64,000 nucleotides of DNA from Paracidovorax avenae (GCF_040892545.1 NZ_CP156079.1:1488001-1552000); one strand, 5' to 3'. Positions 27,139-35,448 are shown, counted from the first letter of the stretch. Made by a program: numbers and translations. The notes: generated by a model from the sequence alone, not told the origin.

Positions 27139-27397
27139 GGTTCGGGCTCCTGCGGAGAATGCGACATGCTCTCCATGCCTTCACTGTGCGCGGCCGCCTT
27201 CGCCCGGGCGAGGAGAAAGCGACGGAACGCCGCAGCCGCGGCGTGAACGGCCCGGATGGCGGAGCCGGAGGTGATGGCGCTGCATCCATTCGCATATTCA
27301 TAAATTTTGTTTACCGGGAATATGAATGGCGTTCGGCGGTCCCGGCACTGTGGCCTGCTAGATTCCAGGGCTGCTCAAATCTGGAAATGGTCTGCCA

Positions 27398-27982
27398 ATG
27401 AACGAGAGGCTGGAAAGCGATGGTCGCCATGGCGTGCCTTCGGATCTGGGATATATCGTCGACGAATATCTCCGGGAATATCCTTCGGAATCCGGCGCGC
27501 TGATTCCGCTGACGGAGCAATTGGGCAGGGGCGGGGACATCACCCTGCGCAGCGCATCGCCCGGCCACGTGACCGCCAGCGGCATCGTCCTCTCGCGCGA
27601 CGCCGTGCTGCTCGTGTTCCACCCCTACCTGAAGCGTTGGCTGCAGCCCGGCGGCCATGTCGAATCCTCCGAGGCGCCCCTCGACGCCGCCATCCGGGAA
27701 GTCCAGGAAGAAACGGGAATCTCCACCTTGGCCCATCCATGGCATCTCAGGGCGGGCATTCCACTGGATATCGACATCCATGCCATTCCCGAAAATCCTG
27801 CGAAGGGAGAGCCGGCGCACATGCATTTCGACTTCCGGTACCTGCTGGTGAGGGATGAATCGAAACCCATCCTCCGCAGTGCGGAAAATCACCAGTGCCA
27901 GTGGACGGAGATTTCCGCGGTGTCCGGCGAAGGCTTGTCCCGTATCGGGCAGAAGATTTTCCGCCACGGCCTGGCTGCCTGA
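27398..27982 (+). CDS. Nudix hydrolase
   Basis: The 194-residue protein has a complete Nudix box at residues 86 to 108: Gly86, Glu92, Arg100-Glu101, Glu104-Glu105, Gly107. Such enzymes cleave a nucleoside diphosphate linked to another group, using the two Glu residues to hold magnesium. The GHVTASGIVLSRDAVLLVFH strand and the HFDFRYLLVR strand complete the fold; an N-terminal helical extension of about 55 residues is not part of it. It is the first gene of a three-gene unit, 6 bases from the next. The leader is AT-rich, with ATTCATA/TATGAAT arms at 27296-27302 and 27321-27327 and TTCCAG/CTGGAA arms that could cover the weak ribosome site. The substrate is unknown. Confidence 0.85.
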   Translation: MNERLESDGRHGVPSDLGYIVDEYLREYPSESGALIPLTEQLGRGGDITLRSASPGHVTASGIVLSRDAVLLVFHPYLKRWLQPGGHVESSEAPLDAAIREVQEETGISTLAHPWHLRAGIPLDIDIHAIPENPAKGEPAHMHFDFRYLLVRDESKPILRSAENHQCQWTEISAVSGEGLSRIGQKIFRHGLAA

Positions 27983-27988
27983 TCCGCC

Positions 27989-29131
27989 ATGGATTCCAAG
28001 GCATTCTTCCAGGCGGTTCTGGACAGCAGCATTCCCGGGCGGGCGGGCAAGCTGGTCCTCGTGACCCATATCGTTCCCGGGAGCGAGAATTTCGTCCTCG
28101 GCATCCACGGACGCCTGCCCCTGGCAGCGGTCATTCCCAAGCCCAGTTCCCTGCATGCACCCACCTGCCGCATGATCGAGGAGCACGTACCGGTGATCCA
28201 CTACACGCGTGACGGGATCCAGCAGAACGCGCTCGGCTTCATCGCCCACCTGCGCAGCCTGATCGGGGAGGCGCCTTTCGCGGCCATCGACACCGGAGGC
28301 TATTTCTCGGGCATCCTGGCCGCCCTGAAAAAGGCGTTTCCTTCGCAGCTGGTGGGCATCATCGAGGACACCGAGAACGGACACCAGAAGTACGACGCCG
28401 CACTGCGCAGCATCCGGGCGGGCGGGGGGGCCATGTTTCCCTGTCCCGTCATGTCCGTCGCCAGGAGCAAGCTCAAGGAGCCGGAGGATTTCCTCGTCGG
28501 CCAGGCCATCACGTTTTCCGCCGAGGCCCTGCTGCGAGAACTGGGGAACATCCTGACCGGCCGCAGGGCGCTGGTGCTGGGCTACGGGAAGATCGGATCG
28601 AGCATTGCCCGGCACCTGCATGCCAAGGGCGTCCGCGTCGATGTGTACGACACCAACCCGATACGCCAGGTGCTGGCGCTGGCGCACGGATACCACACCG
28701 GGCCGAAGCACGAATTGCTGAAATCGTCGGAACTCATTTTCGGCGCGACCGGCAACCGGTCCATCGTGACGTCCGACCTGGGCGTCATCCGGCGCAATGC
28801 CTACATCTTCACCGCCACCTCGGCCGACGACGAGATCGAGAACCACCAGGACATGATCGCCAGCGCGAGCCCTGGCGGGCACCGGCACGTGCTGCAGGTG
28901 AACGCGCAGGGCAACCAGTTCTTCCTCTGCAACGAGGGCAAGTCGGCCAATTTCATGCACGGAGGCGTGGTCGGGCCCTTCATCGACCTCGTGCAGGCCG
29001 AGCTGCTCTTCGCGCTTTCCAGGATCGGCGACGCCCCGCGGGACCGGGTGGTGGAGCTGGGAGACGATGCGAAGAAATTCATTTCCGAGCTGTGGATCAC
29101 GCGCTTCTCGCGCCAGGGCGCGGTGCATTGA
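27989..29131 (+). CDS. Adenosylhomocysteinase-like NAD-binding protein
   Basis: The 380-residue protein follows the fold order of S-adenosylhomocysteine hydrolase: a split substrate domain, then a central Rossmann NAD domain with LVLGYGKIGSSIARHL (residues 196 to 210) and the acceptor Asp221 in VYDTNP, then ELIFGATGN. IIEDTENGHQKY near residue 125 corresponds to the EETTTGVHRLY region of the true enzyme, and MSVARSKLK to the VTKSKFDN lysine segment, but the Asp-Asn pair after that lysine is missing and the length is 380 instead of about 430 to 470. The normal SAH reaction is therefore unlikely. It lies between a Nudix gene and a permease gene. Confidence 0.72.
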   Translation: MDSKAFFQAVLDSSIPGRAGKLVLVTHIVPGSENFVLGIHGRLPLAAVIPKPSSLHAPTCRMIEEHVPVIHYTRDGIQQNALGFIAHLRSLIGEAPFAAIDTGGYFSGILAALKKAFPSQLVGIIEDTENGHQKYDAALRSIRAGGGAMFPCPVMSVARSKLKEPEDFLVGQAITFSAEALLRELGNILTGRRALVLGYGKIGSSIARHLHAKGVRVDVYDTNPIRQVLALAHGYHTGPKHELLKSSELIFGATGNRSIVTSDLGVIRRNAYIFTATSADDEIENHQDMIASASPGGHRHVLQVNAQGNQFFLCNEGKSANFMHGGVVGPFIDLVQAELLFALSRIGDAPRDRVVELGDDAKKFISELWITRFSRQGAVH

Positions 29132-30036
29132 ACACCTTGTCCGCGCAGGAGGTCATGGCGGTGGCGTGGGCTTCCGCCCTGTGCCGGGCCAGTCTGAACC
29201 TGATAGACCGGCAGCAGATCGGCAGGAAGGGCCTGTCGATCGTCCGGGTCAATTTCCTCAACAACGCATTGCCCGCCCTCCTGCTGCTGTGTGCTGCAGG
29301 GGTGTACCTGCGTTCCTGGGAGACGCCGCTCGGCTGGCTGCTGGACTGGAAGGCGATCGTCTTCAGCGGGCTGGCCCAGCTCGTCGCGTATGCCTATTCC
29401 CATGCGTTCCGTGCACTGACCGTGAACCAGGTGACCGTGTCCGGCAAATTGTCCGACCTGTTCATTCCCCTGGGCATCCTGTGGCTCACCGGGGAATGGA
29501 GCGCCGCCACCTATGCCTTCGCCGTGGCGACCACCGCGGCCTGCGTGCCCCTGCTCTGGCAGCACGGCGCCGTCGAGAAGCGGCGCGGGTTCATCGCGAG
29601 CGCTGCGATCATCTGTGCGGCATTGACGCTGCAGGCGACCCTGTCGCCATGGCTGTTCTCGGCAGGGGAGGGCCCTTCTGCCCGGACTTCCGGAAACCTG
29701 CTCGCGTTCGCGGTGGCCGTGATGGCATGGCGTGCGCTGTGGTCTTCGCTGCCCCTGCTCTTCCTCCAGCGCGCACGGGCCCCGACGGGGCCAGGACAAT
29801 CGATGGATGTGCTGTTCGGCGTGCGCGCCCTGCTCACGGTGGCCACCCAGGTGACTTTCATCTACGCCATCACCAGTGCCGCATCCGCCGTGGCCTGGCC
29901 CATCCTGAACACGACGGGGTTGATGGCCATGGCGCTTTCCTCCCTGCTGCTGCGGGAAAGGCCCGATCGCCTGGAATTCCTGGTCATTCTCGCCATCACG
30001 CTGCTGTCGGTGGCCCGGTACCTGACATTGCCATGA
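29128..30036 (+). CDS. DMT/EamA-like permease, 10 TM
   Basis: The protein is about 302 residues with ten predicted membrane spans in two halves, like drug/metabolite transporters. Visible helices include LPALLLLCAAGVYL, GLAQLVAYAYSHAF, LFIPLGILWLTGEW and VAWPILNTTGLMAMALSSLLL, and the pattern of helix pairs ending RERPDRLEFLVI fits EamA. The start is uncertain: TTG at 29128 overlaps the upstream stop as TTGA, while ATG at 29155 has AGGAGG only 2 bases away. The TTG is chosen for coupling. It probably exports or imports the small molecule handled by the two preceding enzymes. Confidence 0.7.
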   Translation: MNTLSAQEVMAVAWASALCRASLNLIDRQQIGRKGLSIVRVNFLNNALPALLLLCAAGVYLRSWETPLGWLLDWKAIVFSGLAQLVAYAYSHAFRALTVNQVTVSGKLSDLFIPLGILWLTGEWSAATYAFAVATTAACVPLLWQHGAVEKRRGFIASAAIICAALTLQATLSPWLFSAGEGPSARTSGNLLAFAVAVMAWRALWSSLPLLFLQRARAPTGPGQSMDVLFGVRALLTVATQVTFIYAITSAASAVAWPILNTTGLMAMALSSLLLRERPDRLEFLVILAITLLSVARYLTLP

Positions 30037-30094
30037 TGCCTGCGGCGCGCCGTCCCGGGGCACGGCAGGGCGTTGGCCGCCACGCGGCCAGGGT

Positions 30095-30364
30095 TCAGCG
30101 GCCTTTCGCGGGCGGATGGCCACGCTTGCGGTCCCGCAGCATGAAGAGGTAGAGGCTTTCCACCTTCTCGCGCGCCCAGGGCGTCTTGCGCAGGAACTTC
30201 AGGCTGGACGACACGCTGGGTTCGCTCTGGAAGCAGCGCACGGGAACGCGCTCTGCCAGGCCCTTCCAGCCGTATTCCTGCTGCAGGGCGATCACGATGG
30301 CCTCCAGCGTGATGCCGTGCAGAGGGTTGCGGGGCTGGGCAGGCGGTGTCGCGGGCATGTTCAT
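30095..30364 (-). CDS. VF530 family DNA-binding protein
   Basis: The 89-residue protein matches the small VF530/DUF2132 family: [20 protein letters not shown], then [20 protein letters not shown] and a basic [14 protein letters not shown] helix. The family fold is known from structural work and is proposed to bind DNA. In-frame ATGs at 30376, 30364 and 30358 compete; 30364 is a compromise as none has a good ribosome site. It stands alone between the permease gene and the methyltransferase. The cellular role is unknown. Confidence 0.75.
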   Translation of the reverse strand: MNMPATPPAQPRNPLHGITLEAIVIALQQEYGWKGLAERVPVRCFQSEPSVSSSLKFLRKTPWAREKVESLYLFMLRDRKRGHPPAKGR

Positions 30365-30457
30365 GCCGCCAAGCATAGTGATTTCGCGGCCGGCGGAAGA
30401 GCTTCCGCGGCCCGCATCCTAAAATCCGGGCAATCCGTTAGAAAGAATCTCGATCCC

Positions 30458-31165
30458 ATGGCAGCAAGTCCGGCTTTCGTCGAAGAAACGCGGTTCGGCA
30501 ACTGGTTCCTGAAGTCGGCCACGTGGCGGGTGCACGTCCTGCGCCGTGCGCTGGACGACCTGCAGCGCCTGATGCCCGCGCCGGCCCCGCGGGTGCGCAA
30601 GGTGATGGACGTGGGCTGTGGCTTCGGCCATTCCTTCGACGAGATCGCCGCGCGCTTCGCCCCGGACGTGATCGTCGGCATGGACGCGGACCCGGGCCTC
30701 GACGAACGTGCGCGGGAGGCAGCGTCGCAATGCGCGTGCGAGGTGCGCCTGCTGGCCGGCAACGCGGCGCGCATGGCGGCGGTGCCCGATGGCGAATTCG
30801 ACCTGCTGCTGTGCCACCAGACGTTCCACCACATCGTGGAGCAGGAGGCCGCGATGGCGGAGTTCTTCCGCGTGCTCAAGCCCGGCGGCATGCTGCTGTT
30901 CTCGGAATCGACGCGGCGCTACATCCATTCGCTGCCGATCCGCCTGCTGTTCCGCCATCCGATGGACGTGCAGCGCACGGCCGGCGAATACATCGCCATG
31001 GTGCGTGCCGCAGGCTTCGACGTGCCGGACGCCCGCATTTCGATGCCTTATCTCTGGTGGAGCCGGCCCGACCTGGGCTTTCTGGAATGGATCGGCCGGC
31101 CCGTGCCGCGCGAGCGCGAGGAAACACTGGTCAACCTCGTCGCGACCAGGCCGCGGACGGGCTGA
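30458..31165 (+). CDS. SAM-dependent methyltransferase, ApeB-like (aryl polyene head group)
   Basis: The 235-residue class I methyltransferase has the SAM loop VMDVGCGFGHSFDEIA (residues about 48 to 63), VIVGMDADPG, and the motif VLKPGGMLLFSESTRR. The segments HQTFHHIVEQEAAMAEFFRV and RETLVNLVA are, from memory, characteristic of the methyltransferase found in aryl polyene clusters, where ApeB methylates the aromatic head group. It lies on the plus strand and converges with the end of the APE operon, 70 bases away, so it is transcribed separately. The ApeB assignment is an inference from similarity and position; the methyltransferase call is firm. Confidence 0.68.
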   Translation: MAASPAFVEETRFGNWFLKSATWRVHVLRRALDDLQRLMPAPAPRVRKVMDVGCGFGHSFDEIAARFAPDVIVGMDADPGLDERAREAASQCACEVRLLAGNAARMAAVPDGEFDLLLCHQTFHHIVEQEAAMAEFFRVLKPGGMLLFSESTRRYIHSLPIRLLFRHPMDVQRTAGEYIAMVRAAGFDVPDARISMPYLWWSRPDLGFLEWIGRPVPREREETLVNLVATRPRTG

Positions 31166-31204
31166 GCGCTGCGGCAGGCACGCCGTTCCCGCGCATGGGC
31201 TGCC

Positions 31205-31234
31205 ACCGCGGCGGAGGTGCAGGCCGCCGCGCGG
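31205..31234. terminator. GC-rich hairpin at convergent ends of the APE cluster
   Basis: GCGGCGG (31208-31214) and CCGCCGC (31224-31230) form a 7-bp stem with a 9-base loop in the 70-base gap between the methyltransferase and the last APE gene. There is no T-run. Confidence 0.3.
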
Positions 31235-31235
31235 C

Positions 31236-32486
31236 TCAGTCGCCGCGATAGCGGCGCAGGATGAGGCTCGCGTTGGTTCCGCCGAAGCCGAAGCTGTTGG
31301 ACATGATGGTGTCCACCGTGCGGTCTGCGCGGTGCATGAGCAGCGGGAAGCCTTCCGTGTCCGGGTCGGGGGTGTCGATGTGCGCGTTGCCGGCCAGGAA
31401 GCCGCCCTGCATCATCAGGAGGCAGTAGATGGCCTCCTGCGCCGCGGCGGCGGCGATGGAGTGGCCCGTCAGGCCCTTGGTGGAGGAGAGCGGCGGAATA
31501 TCCGCGCCGAACACGTCGCGCAGGGCGAGGAGCTCGCCGATGTCTCCCAGGCGCGTCGATGTGCCGTGCGTGTTCACGTAATCGATGGGGATGCGGCCCG
31601 CTTCGTCCCATGCGAGGCGCAGGGCGCGGGCGCAACCCGCCTTGTCCGGCGTGACCATGTCCAGGCCGTCCGAGCAGGCGCCGTAGCCCACCAGTTCGGC
31701 ATGGATGCGTGCGCCCCGGCGGCGGGCGTGTTCCAGTTCTTCCAGCACCAGGATGCCGGCGCCGCCGGCGATGACGAAGCCGTCCCGGTCCTGGTCGTAG
31801 GGCCGTGACGCCGCCGCGTCGTTGCGCGCCGCTGCGAGCGCGCCCATGGCATCGAAGAGGGCGGTGCTCGTCCAGCGGACTTCCTCCGCCCCGCCCGCGA
31901 TGACGCGGTCCTGCTTGCCCCACTGGATCAGCTCGGCCGCATGGCCGATGCAGTGGGCCGAGCTGGCGCAGGCCGAGGTCAGCGTGTAGCTGGTGCCCTG
32001 GATGCCGAACGCGGTGGAGAGGTTGGCCGAGGCGGTGCTGCCCATGACGCGCGGCGTGGCGTAGGGCGGTATCTTGGAGGCGCCCCTGGTGCGCAGCACG
32101 TCCATGGCCGCGGCGTGCTCCGCCAGCGAGCCGACGCCGGAGCCCACGATCAGGCCCGTGCGGGGGTGCGCCACATCTTCCGCGCCGAGCGCGGCATCGT
32201 CGATGGCCTGGCGGGCGGCGTGGTAGGCATAGCGGGCGGCGTCGCCCATGAAGCGGCCCAGCTTGCGGTCGATCGGCGGCGCGGCAGAAAGATCGGGGAT
32301 GCCCGCCACCTGGCTCCTGAAGCCCAGTTCGGCATATTCCGGCACGTGGCGCACGCCGGAGCGCCCGCCGTGCAGTGCCCGGGCGACGGTGGGCAGGTCG
32401 TTGCCCAGGCAGGAGACGATGCCCATGCCGGTCACGGCGACGCGGCGCAGGGCGCGCGGGGGCGCTGCGGTGTGCGGGGTCTGCAC
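31236..32486 (-). CDS. FabB-like beta-ketoacyl-ACP synthase, third ketosynthase of the APE cluster
   Basis: The 416-residue thiolase-fold enzyme has a full Cys-His-His triad: Cys173 in TSACASSAHC, His307 in NTHGTSTRLGD, His342 in TKGLTGHS. The latter two are typical of KAS I (FabB) rather than FabF, whose second motif reads LNAHGTST and third STKSMTGH. It starts with GTG at 32486, one base after the preceding stop. It is the last gene of the operon. The core APE set contains only ApeO, ApeC and ApeR, so this enzyme may extend the chain or supply a different acyl group for the lipid part. Confidence 0.82.
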   Translation of the reverse strand: MQTPHTAAPPRALRRVAVTGMGIVSCLGNDLPTVARALHGGRSGVRHVPEYAELGFRSQVAGIPDLSAAPPIDRKLGRFMGDAARYAYHAARQAIDDAALGAEDVAHPRTGLIVGSGVGSLAEHAAAMDVLRTRGASKIPPYATPRVMGSTASANLSTAFGIQGTSYTLTSACASSAHCIGHAAELIQWGKQDRVIAGGAEEVRWTSTALFDAMGALAAARNDAAASRPYDQDRDGFVIAGGAGILVLEELEHARRRGARIHAELVGYGACSDGLDMVTPDKAGCARALRLAWDEAGRIPIDYVNTHGTSTRLGDIGELLALRDVFGADIPPLSSTKGLTGHSIAAAAAQEAIYCLLMMQGGFLAGNAHIDTPDPDTEGFPLLMHRADRTVDTIMSNSFGFGGTNASLILRRYRGD

Positions 32487-32487
32487 G

Positions 32488-32913
32488 TCAGAGCGGAGCG
32501 GTTCTGAGCAGTTCCTGGTCGATGGCCGTGCGCAGGTCCTGGGTCCAGCGGTTGTAGTTGGGATGGATCACGGCTTCGCCATTCAGCTGGCTGTATTTCA
32601 TGTTGGCGCTGTCCCGGTAGAGCAGCGAATAGGACTTGCTGTCGTAGGGAATGTCCACCATCACGGTGTGCTTGCCGCGCACGTTCAGCGTCGCGACGAG
32701 CTTGCCGGCCTCCGGTGCGGCGACGGTCCAGCCCTTGGCCTGGGCGGCCATGGTGATGGCCTGCCGGACCTGCGCGTCGGTGCGCCCCTGGGAGGCCGAC
32801 GCCGGAATGGCGATATGGGGCAGGTTGATGACCGGCACGGGCGTGCGGGCCTCTGCGGGAAGGGAGGCCAGCGCCGCCACGGCGATGGAGGCTGCGATCG
32901 CGAAGTGTTTCAT
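32488..32913 (-). CDS. Exported hypothetical protein in APE cluster, 141 aa
   Basis: The protein has a signal peptide (about residues 1 to 22, ending PAEA) without a lipobox cysteine, and a C-terminal domain (about residues 45 to 140) with the pattern IAxxAxAKGWTV, GKLVATLNVRGKHTVMVDIPYDSKSY and SLLYRDSANMKY. I recall many similar small periplasmic or lipoprotein domains in proteobacteria but no assigned function. It lies between the two plain ketosynthase genes, 41 bases after apeR and 1 base before the next gene. A role in pigment trafficking in the envelope is possible but only position supports it. Confidence 0.65.
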   Translation of the reverse strand: MKHFAIAASIAVAALASLPAEARTPVPVINLPHIAIPASASQGRTDAQVRQAITMAAQAKGWTVAAPEAGKLVATLNVRGKHTVMVDIPYDSKSYSLLYRDSANMKYSQLNGEAVIHPNYNRWTQDLRTAIDQELLRTAPL

Positions 32914-32954
32914 GGGAAGTGCAGGAGTGGAGGAAGTGTGGGGAGAAAGGAGGA

Positions 32955-34181
32955 TCAGGCGGGGCGCTTCAGGACGATCGACGTGTTGATCCCCCCGAAG
33001 GCGAAGTTGTTGCTCATGACGTGCCGCGCATCAATGGCTGCGCCCTCGGATGCGATGTGCCCGAGCGCCGCGCAGGCGGGGTCGGGATGCTGCAGGTTGA
33101 GGGTGGGTGCGAACCAGCCCCGGCGCATCATCTCGATGGCCCACCAGACCTCGATGGCGCCGCAGGCGCCCAGGGTGTGGCCCAGGTAGCTCTTCATCGA
33201 GCTGATCGGCACGCGCGGGCCGATCACGTCGGCCGTGGCCTGGCTCTCGGCGATGTCGCCGCGCTCGGTGGCAGTGCCGTGCGCGCTCACGTAGTCGATG
33301 TCCGATGCCGCGAGCCCTGCGTCCTCCAGGGCCTGGCGCATGGCGACGGCCATGGTGCCGGCCTCGGGCTGGGTGACGTGGACTCCGTCCGAATTGCAGC
33401 CGAAGCCGATGACTTCCGCATGGATGGTCGCGCCGCGCGCCTTCGCATGCTCGTACTCTTCCAGCACGAGGGTGGCGGCTCCTTCGCCCACCACGAGGCC
33501 GTCGCGGTCGCGGTCGAACGGCCGCGGCGTCTCCGATGGCGCAGCGTTGCGCGTGCTGGTGGCGAACAGCGTGTCGAACACCGCGATGCCGGGCGCCGAG
33601 AGTTCTTCGGCGCCGCCGCAGAGCATCAGGGCCTGGCGGCCGTAGCGGATGGCCTCGTACGCATAGCCGATGCCCTGGCTGCCGGACGTGCAGGCGCTGG
33701 ACGTGGGAACCACGCGCCCCTTGAGGCCGAAGAACAGCCCGATGTTCACCGCCGTGGTGTGCGACATCATCTGGATGTAGCTGGTCGAGGTGACGCCCAG
33801 CATCGATCCGGTTTCCAGCATGCGCCCGAATACCCGGATCGGCTCGGTACTGCCCGACGACGATCCGTAGGCGATGCCCATGCGGCCGTCGGTCACGGCG
33901 GGATCGGCGAGCAGGCCCGCGTCTTCCAGCGCCATCTCGCTGGCGCGCACCGCCATCTGCGATACGCGGCCCATCGAGCGCAGCAGCTTGCGTGGGTAGT
34001 GCGTGGGAGCCTGGAAGTGCGTGACAGGCGCGGCGAGGCGGGTGTGCAGTTCGGTGAAGGTGTCGAGCTCCGGCATGCGGCGCACGCCGCTGCGGCGGGC
34101 GCGCAGCGCCGCCTCGATGTCCGTCCAGCGATCGCCCAGCGCGGTGATGCCGGCCATGCCGGTGACGACGACCCGCTTCAC
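32955..34181 (-). CDS. apeR: Aryl polyene beta-ketoacyl synthase ApeR
   Basis: The 408-residue ketosynthase has an intact triad: Cys164 in TSSACTSGSQG, His301 in SAHGTATERGD, His335 in YLGHTLGACGA. In described aryl polyene clusters ApeR is a homodimeric ketosynthase separate from the ApeO/ApeC pair and is thought to take part in chain initiation or extension. It starts with GTG whose G overlaps the upstream TAG (TAGTG), a 1-base overlap that couples it to ApeQ. The assignment relies on cluster order, Q then R, and on the family. Confidence 0.75.
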   Translation of the reverse strand: MKRVVVTGMAGITALGDRWTDIEAALRARRSGVRRMPELDTFTELHTRLAAPVTHFQAPTHYPRKLLRSMGRVSQMAVRASEMALEDAGLLADPAVTDGRMGIAYGSSSGSTEPIRVFGRMLETGSMLGVTSTSYIQMMSHTTAVNIGLFFGLKGRVVPTSSACTSGSQGIGYAYEAIRYGRQALMLCGGAEELSAPGIAVFDTLFATSTRNAAPSETPRPFDRDRDGLVVGEGAATLVLEEYEHAKARGATIHAEVIGFGCNSDGVHVTQPEAGTMAVAMRQALEDAGLAASDIDYVSAHGTATERGDIAESQATADVIGPRVPISSMKSYLGHTLGACGAIEVWWAIEMMRRGWFAPTLNLQHPDPACAALGHIASEGAAIDARHVMSNNFAFGGINTSIVLKRPA

Positions 34182-34909
34182 TAGACGATGCCCCCGTTGA
34201 CGCCGATCACCTGGCGGGTGATGTAGCCGGCCGCGTCGGACATCAGGAACGACACCGCCGCCGCCACTTCCTCGGGCCGGCCGACGCGGTTCATGGGCAC
34301 GACGCGCAGCGCTTCCTCGAGCGGCAGGTCGCCGGTCATGTCGGTCTCGATGAGGCCGGGGGCCACGCAGTTGACGGTGATGCGGCGGCTGGCCAATTCC
34401 ACGGCCAGCGCCTTCGTGGCGCCGATGAGTCCGGCCTTGGCAGCGCTGTAGTTCACCTGGCCGCGGTTGCCCATCAGGCCCGACACCGAGGCGATGGTGA
34501 CGATGCGGCCCCCCTTGCGGGTGCGCACCATGGGCATGCACAGGGGGTGCACGACGTTGAAGAAACCGTCCAGGCTGGTGTCCAGCACGCTGTCCCAGTC
34601 GTCTTCCGACATCGCGGGGAATGCGTTGTCGCGCGAGATGCCCGCGTTGCAGACGATGCCGTAGTAGGCCCCGTGCGCTTGCAGGTCCTGCTCCAGGGCG
34701 GTGCGGGCGCCAGCGCGGTCGCGGACATCGAAGGCCAGCACCTGCGCCGTGCCGCCCTGCGCCGCGATCTCGTCGATGGTGCGCTGCGCCTGATCCAGGC
34801 CGCTGCGGCAGTGCACGGTGACGGCGAAGCCATCGCGCGCGAGCTGCAGGGCGATCGCCTTGCCGATGCCGCGGCTGCCGCCGGTCACGAGGACGCGGCG
34901 CGCGCTCAC
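34181..34909 (-). CDS. apeQ: Aryl polyene 3-ketoacyl-ACP reductase ApeQ
   Basis: The 242-residue short-chain dehydrogenase reduces the 3-keto group after each elongation. It has the NADPH motif VTGGSRGIGKAIA at residues about 7 to 19, the NAG motif at CNAGISRD, and the catalytic Ser, Tyr and Lys in SVSGLMGNRGQVNYSAAKAG (Tyr and Lys in YSAAK). It starts with GTG at 34909 with AGGAGG 7 bases upstream; the GTG overlaps the stop of a 20-codon open frame as GTGA. Longer upstream translation lacks family similarity. The cofactor preference is inferred from FabG relatives. Confidence 0.85.
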   Translation of the reverse strand: MSARRVLVTGGSRGIGKAIALQLARDGFAVTVHCRSGLDQAQRTIDEIAAQGGTAQVLAFDVRDRAGARTALEQDLQAHGAYYGIVCNAGISRDNAFPAMSEDDWDSVLDTSLDGFFNVVHPLCMPMVRTRKGGRIVTIASVSGLMGNRGQVNYSAAKAGLIGATKALAVELASRRITVNCVAPGLIETDMTGDLPLEEALRVVPMNRVGRPEEVAAAVSFLMSDAAGYITRQVIGVNGGIV

Positions 34910-34968
34910 GGCCGGCCTCCTGTGGCGCCGTGCGGAGTCTTCGTGGAGCGTGTCCTGTTGTTTTTCAT
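34906..34968 (-). CDS. 20-codon open frame bridging apeP and apeQ
   Basis: The ATG at 34968 overlaps the TGA of apeP (ATGA), and its own TGA overlaps the GTG of apeQ (GTGA). The 20-residue product is basic and polar (MKNNRTRSTKTP then HGATGGRP). The coding stretch contains the AGGAGG that serves apeQ. This arrangement looks designed to pass ribosomes from one gene to the next rather than to make a peptide with a function. It could also be chance in a dense operon, but two exact 4-base overlaps are noteworthy. Confidence 0.4.
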   Translation of the reverse strand: MKNNRTRSTKTPHGATGGRP

Positions 34969-35441
34969 GCGGGATTTTCCTGGACAAAGGCGTGGAAGTC
35001 CTCCGGCTCGAAGACCTTGAGCGTGGCCTCGGCCAGGAGGGTGGGGTTGCCGGGTTGGGAGATCGTGCATTCGTAGGAGCCCAGGCCCGAAGGATCCCGG
35101 AACGCCATCGCCGCATGCACCACCAGCGGCACGCCCGCGGGAAAGCTCGCCACCGCGCTGCGGTAGCTGCGGGTGCCGAGCAGCACGCCAGCTTTCTGCG
35201 GCAGCCCCTGGTAGTGGTGGGCCAGCCCGACGTGCACGCCCACGGCCTGCGCCATCAGCTCCAGCCCGATCCATGCGGGCATGCTCCCCTGCGCGTCCGC
35301 GTACCAGGCGCCCGTCTCGGGCGTGGCCTGCACCGTGGCCGCATCCTCGGTGAAGCCGGTCACGCGATCGAGCAGCAGCATGGTGCCGCGGTGGGGCAGC
35401 AGCTCCGCGACGTCCGGAAACGGGAGGGTGGGCGCGTTCAT
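34965..35441 (-). CDS. apeP: Aryl polyene 3-hydroxyacyl dehydratase ApeP
   Basis: The 158-residue hotdog-fold protein begins with LPHRGTMLLLDRVTGF, as FabZ and FabA-type dehydratases do, then MPAWIGLELMAQAVGVHVG, the conserved helix facing the active site. In APE biosynthesis ApeP forms a heterodimer with ApeI to dehydrate the 3-hydroxyacyl chain to a trans double bond. It starts 7 bases after apeO. The ApeP assignment is by cluster position and length. Confidence 0.8.
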   Translation of the reverse strand: MNAPTLPFPDVAELLPHRGTMLLLDRVTGFTEDAATVQATPETGAWYADAQGSMPAWIGLELMAQAVGVHVGLAHHYQGLPQKAGVLLGTRSYRSAVASFPAGVPLVVHAAMAFRDPSGLGSYECTISQPGNPTLLAEATLKVFEPEDFHAFVQENPA

Positions 35442-35448
35442 CGGGCGA

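Noticed and set aside
27139..30094. Prophage or genomic island carrying the Nudix module
   Set aside because: No integrase, tRNA, attachment repeats or insertion sequence was seen; only the leader composition suggests transfer.
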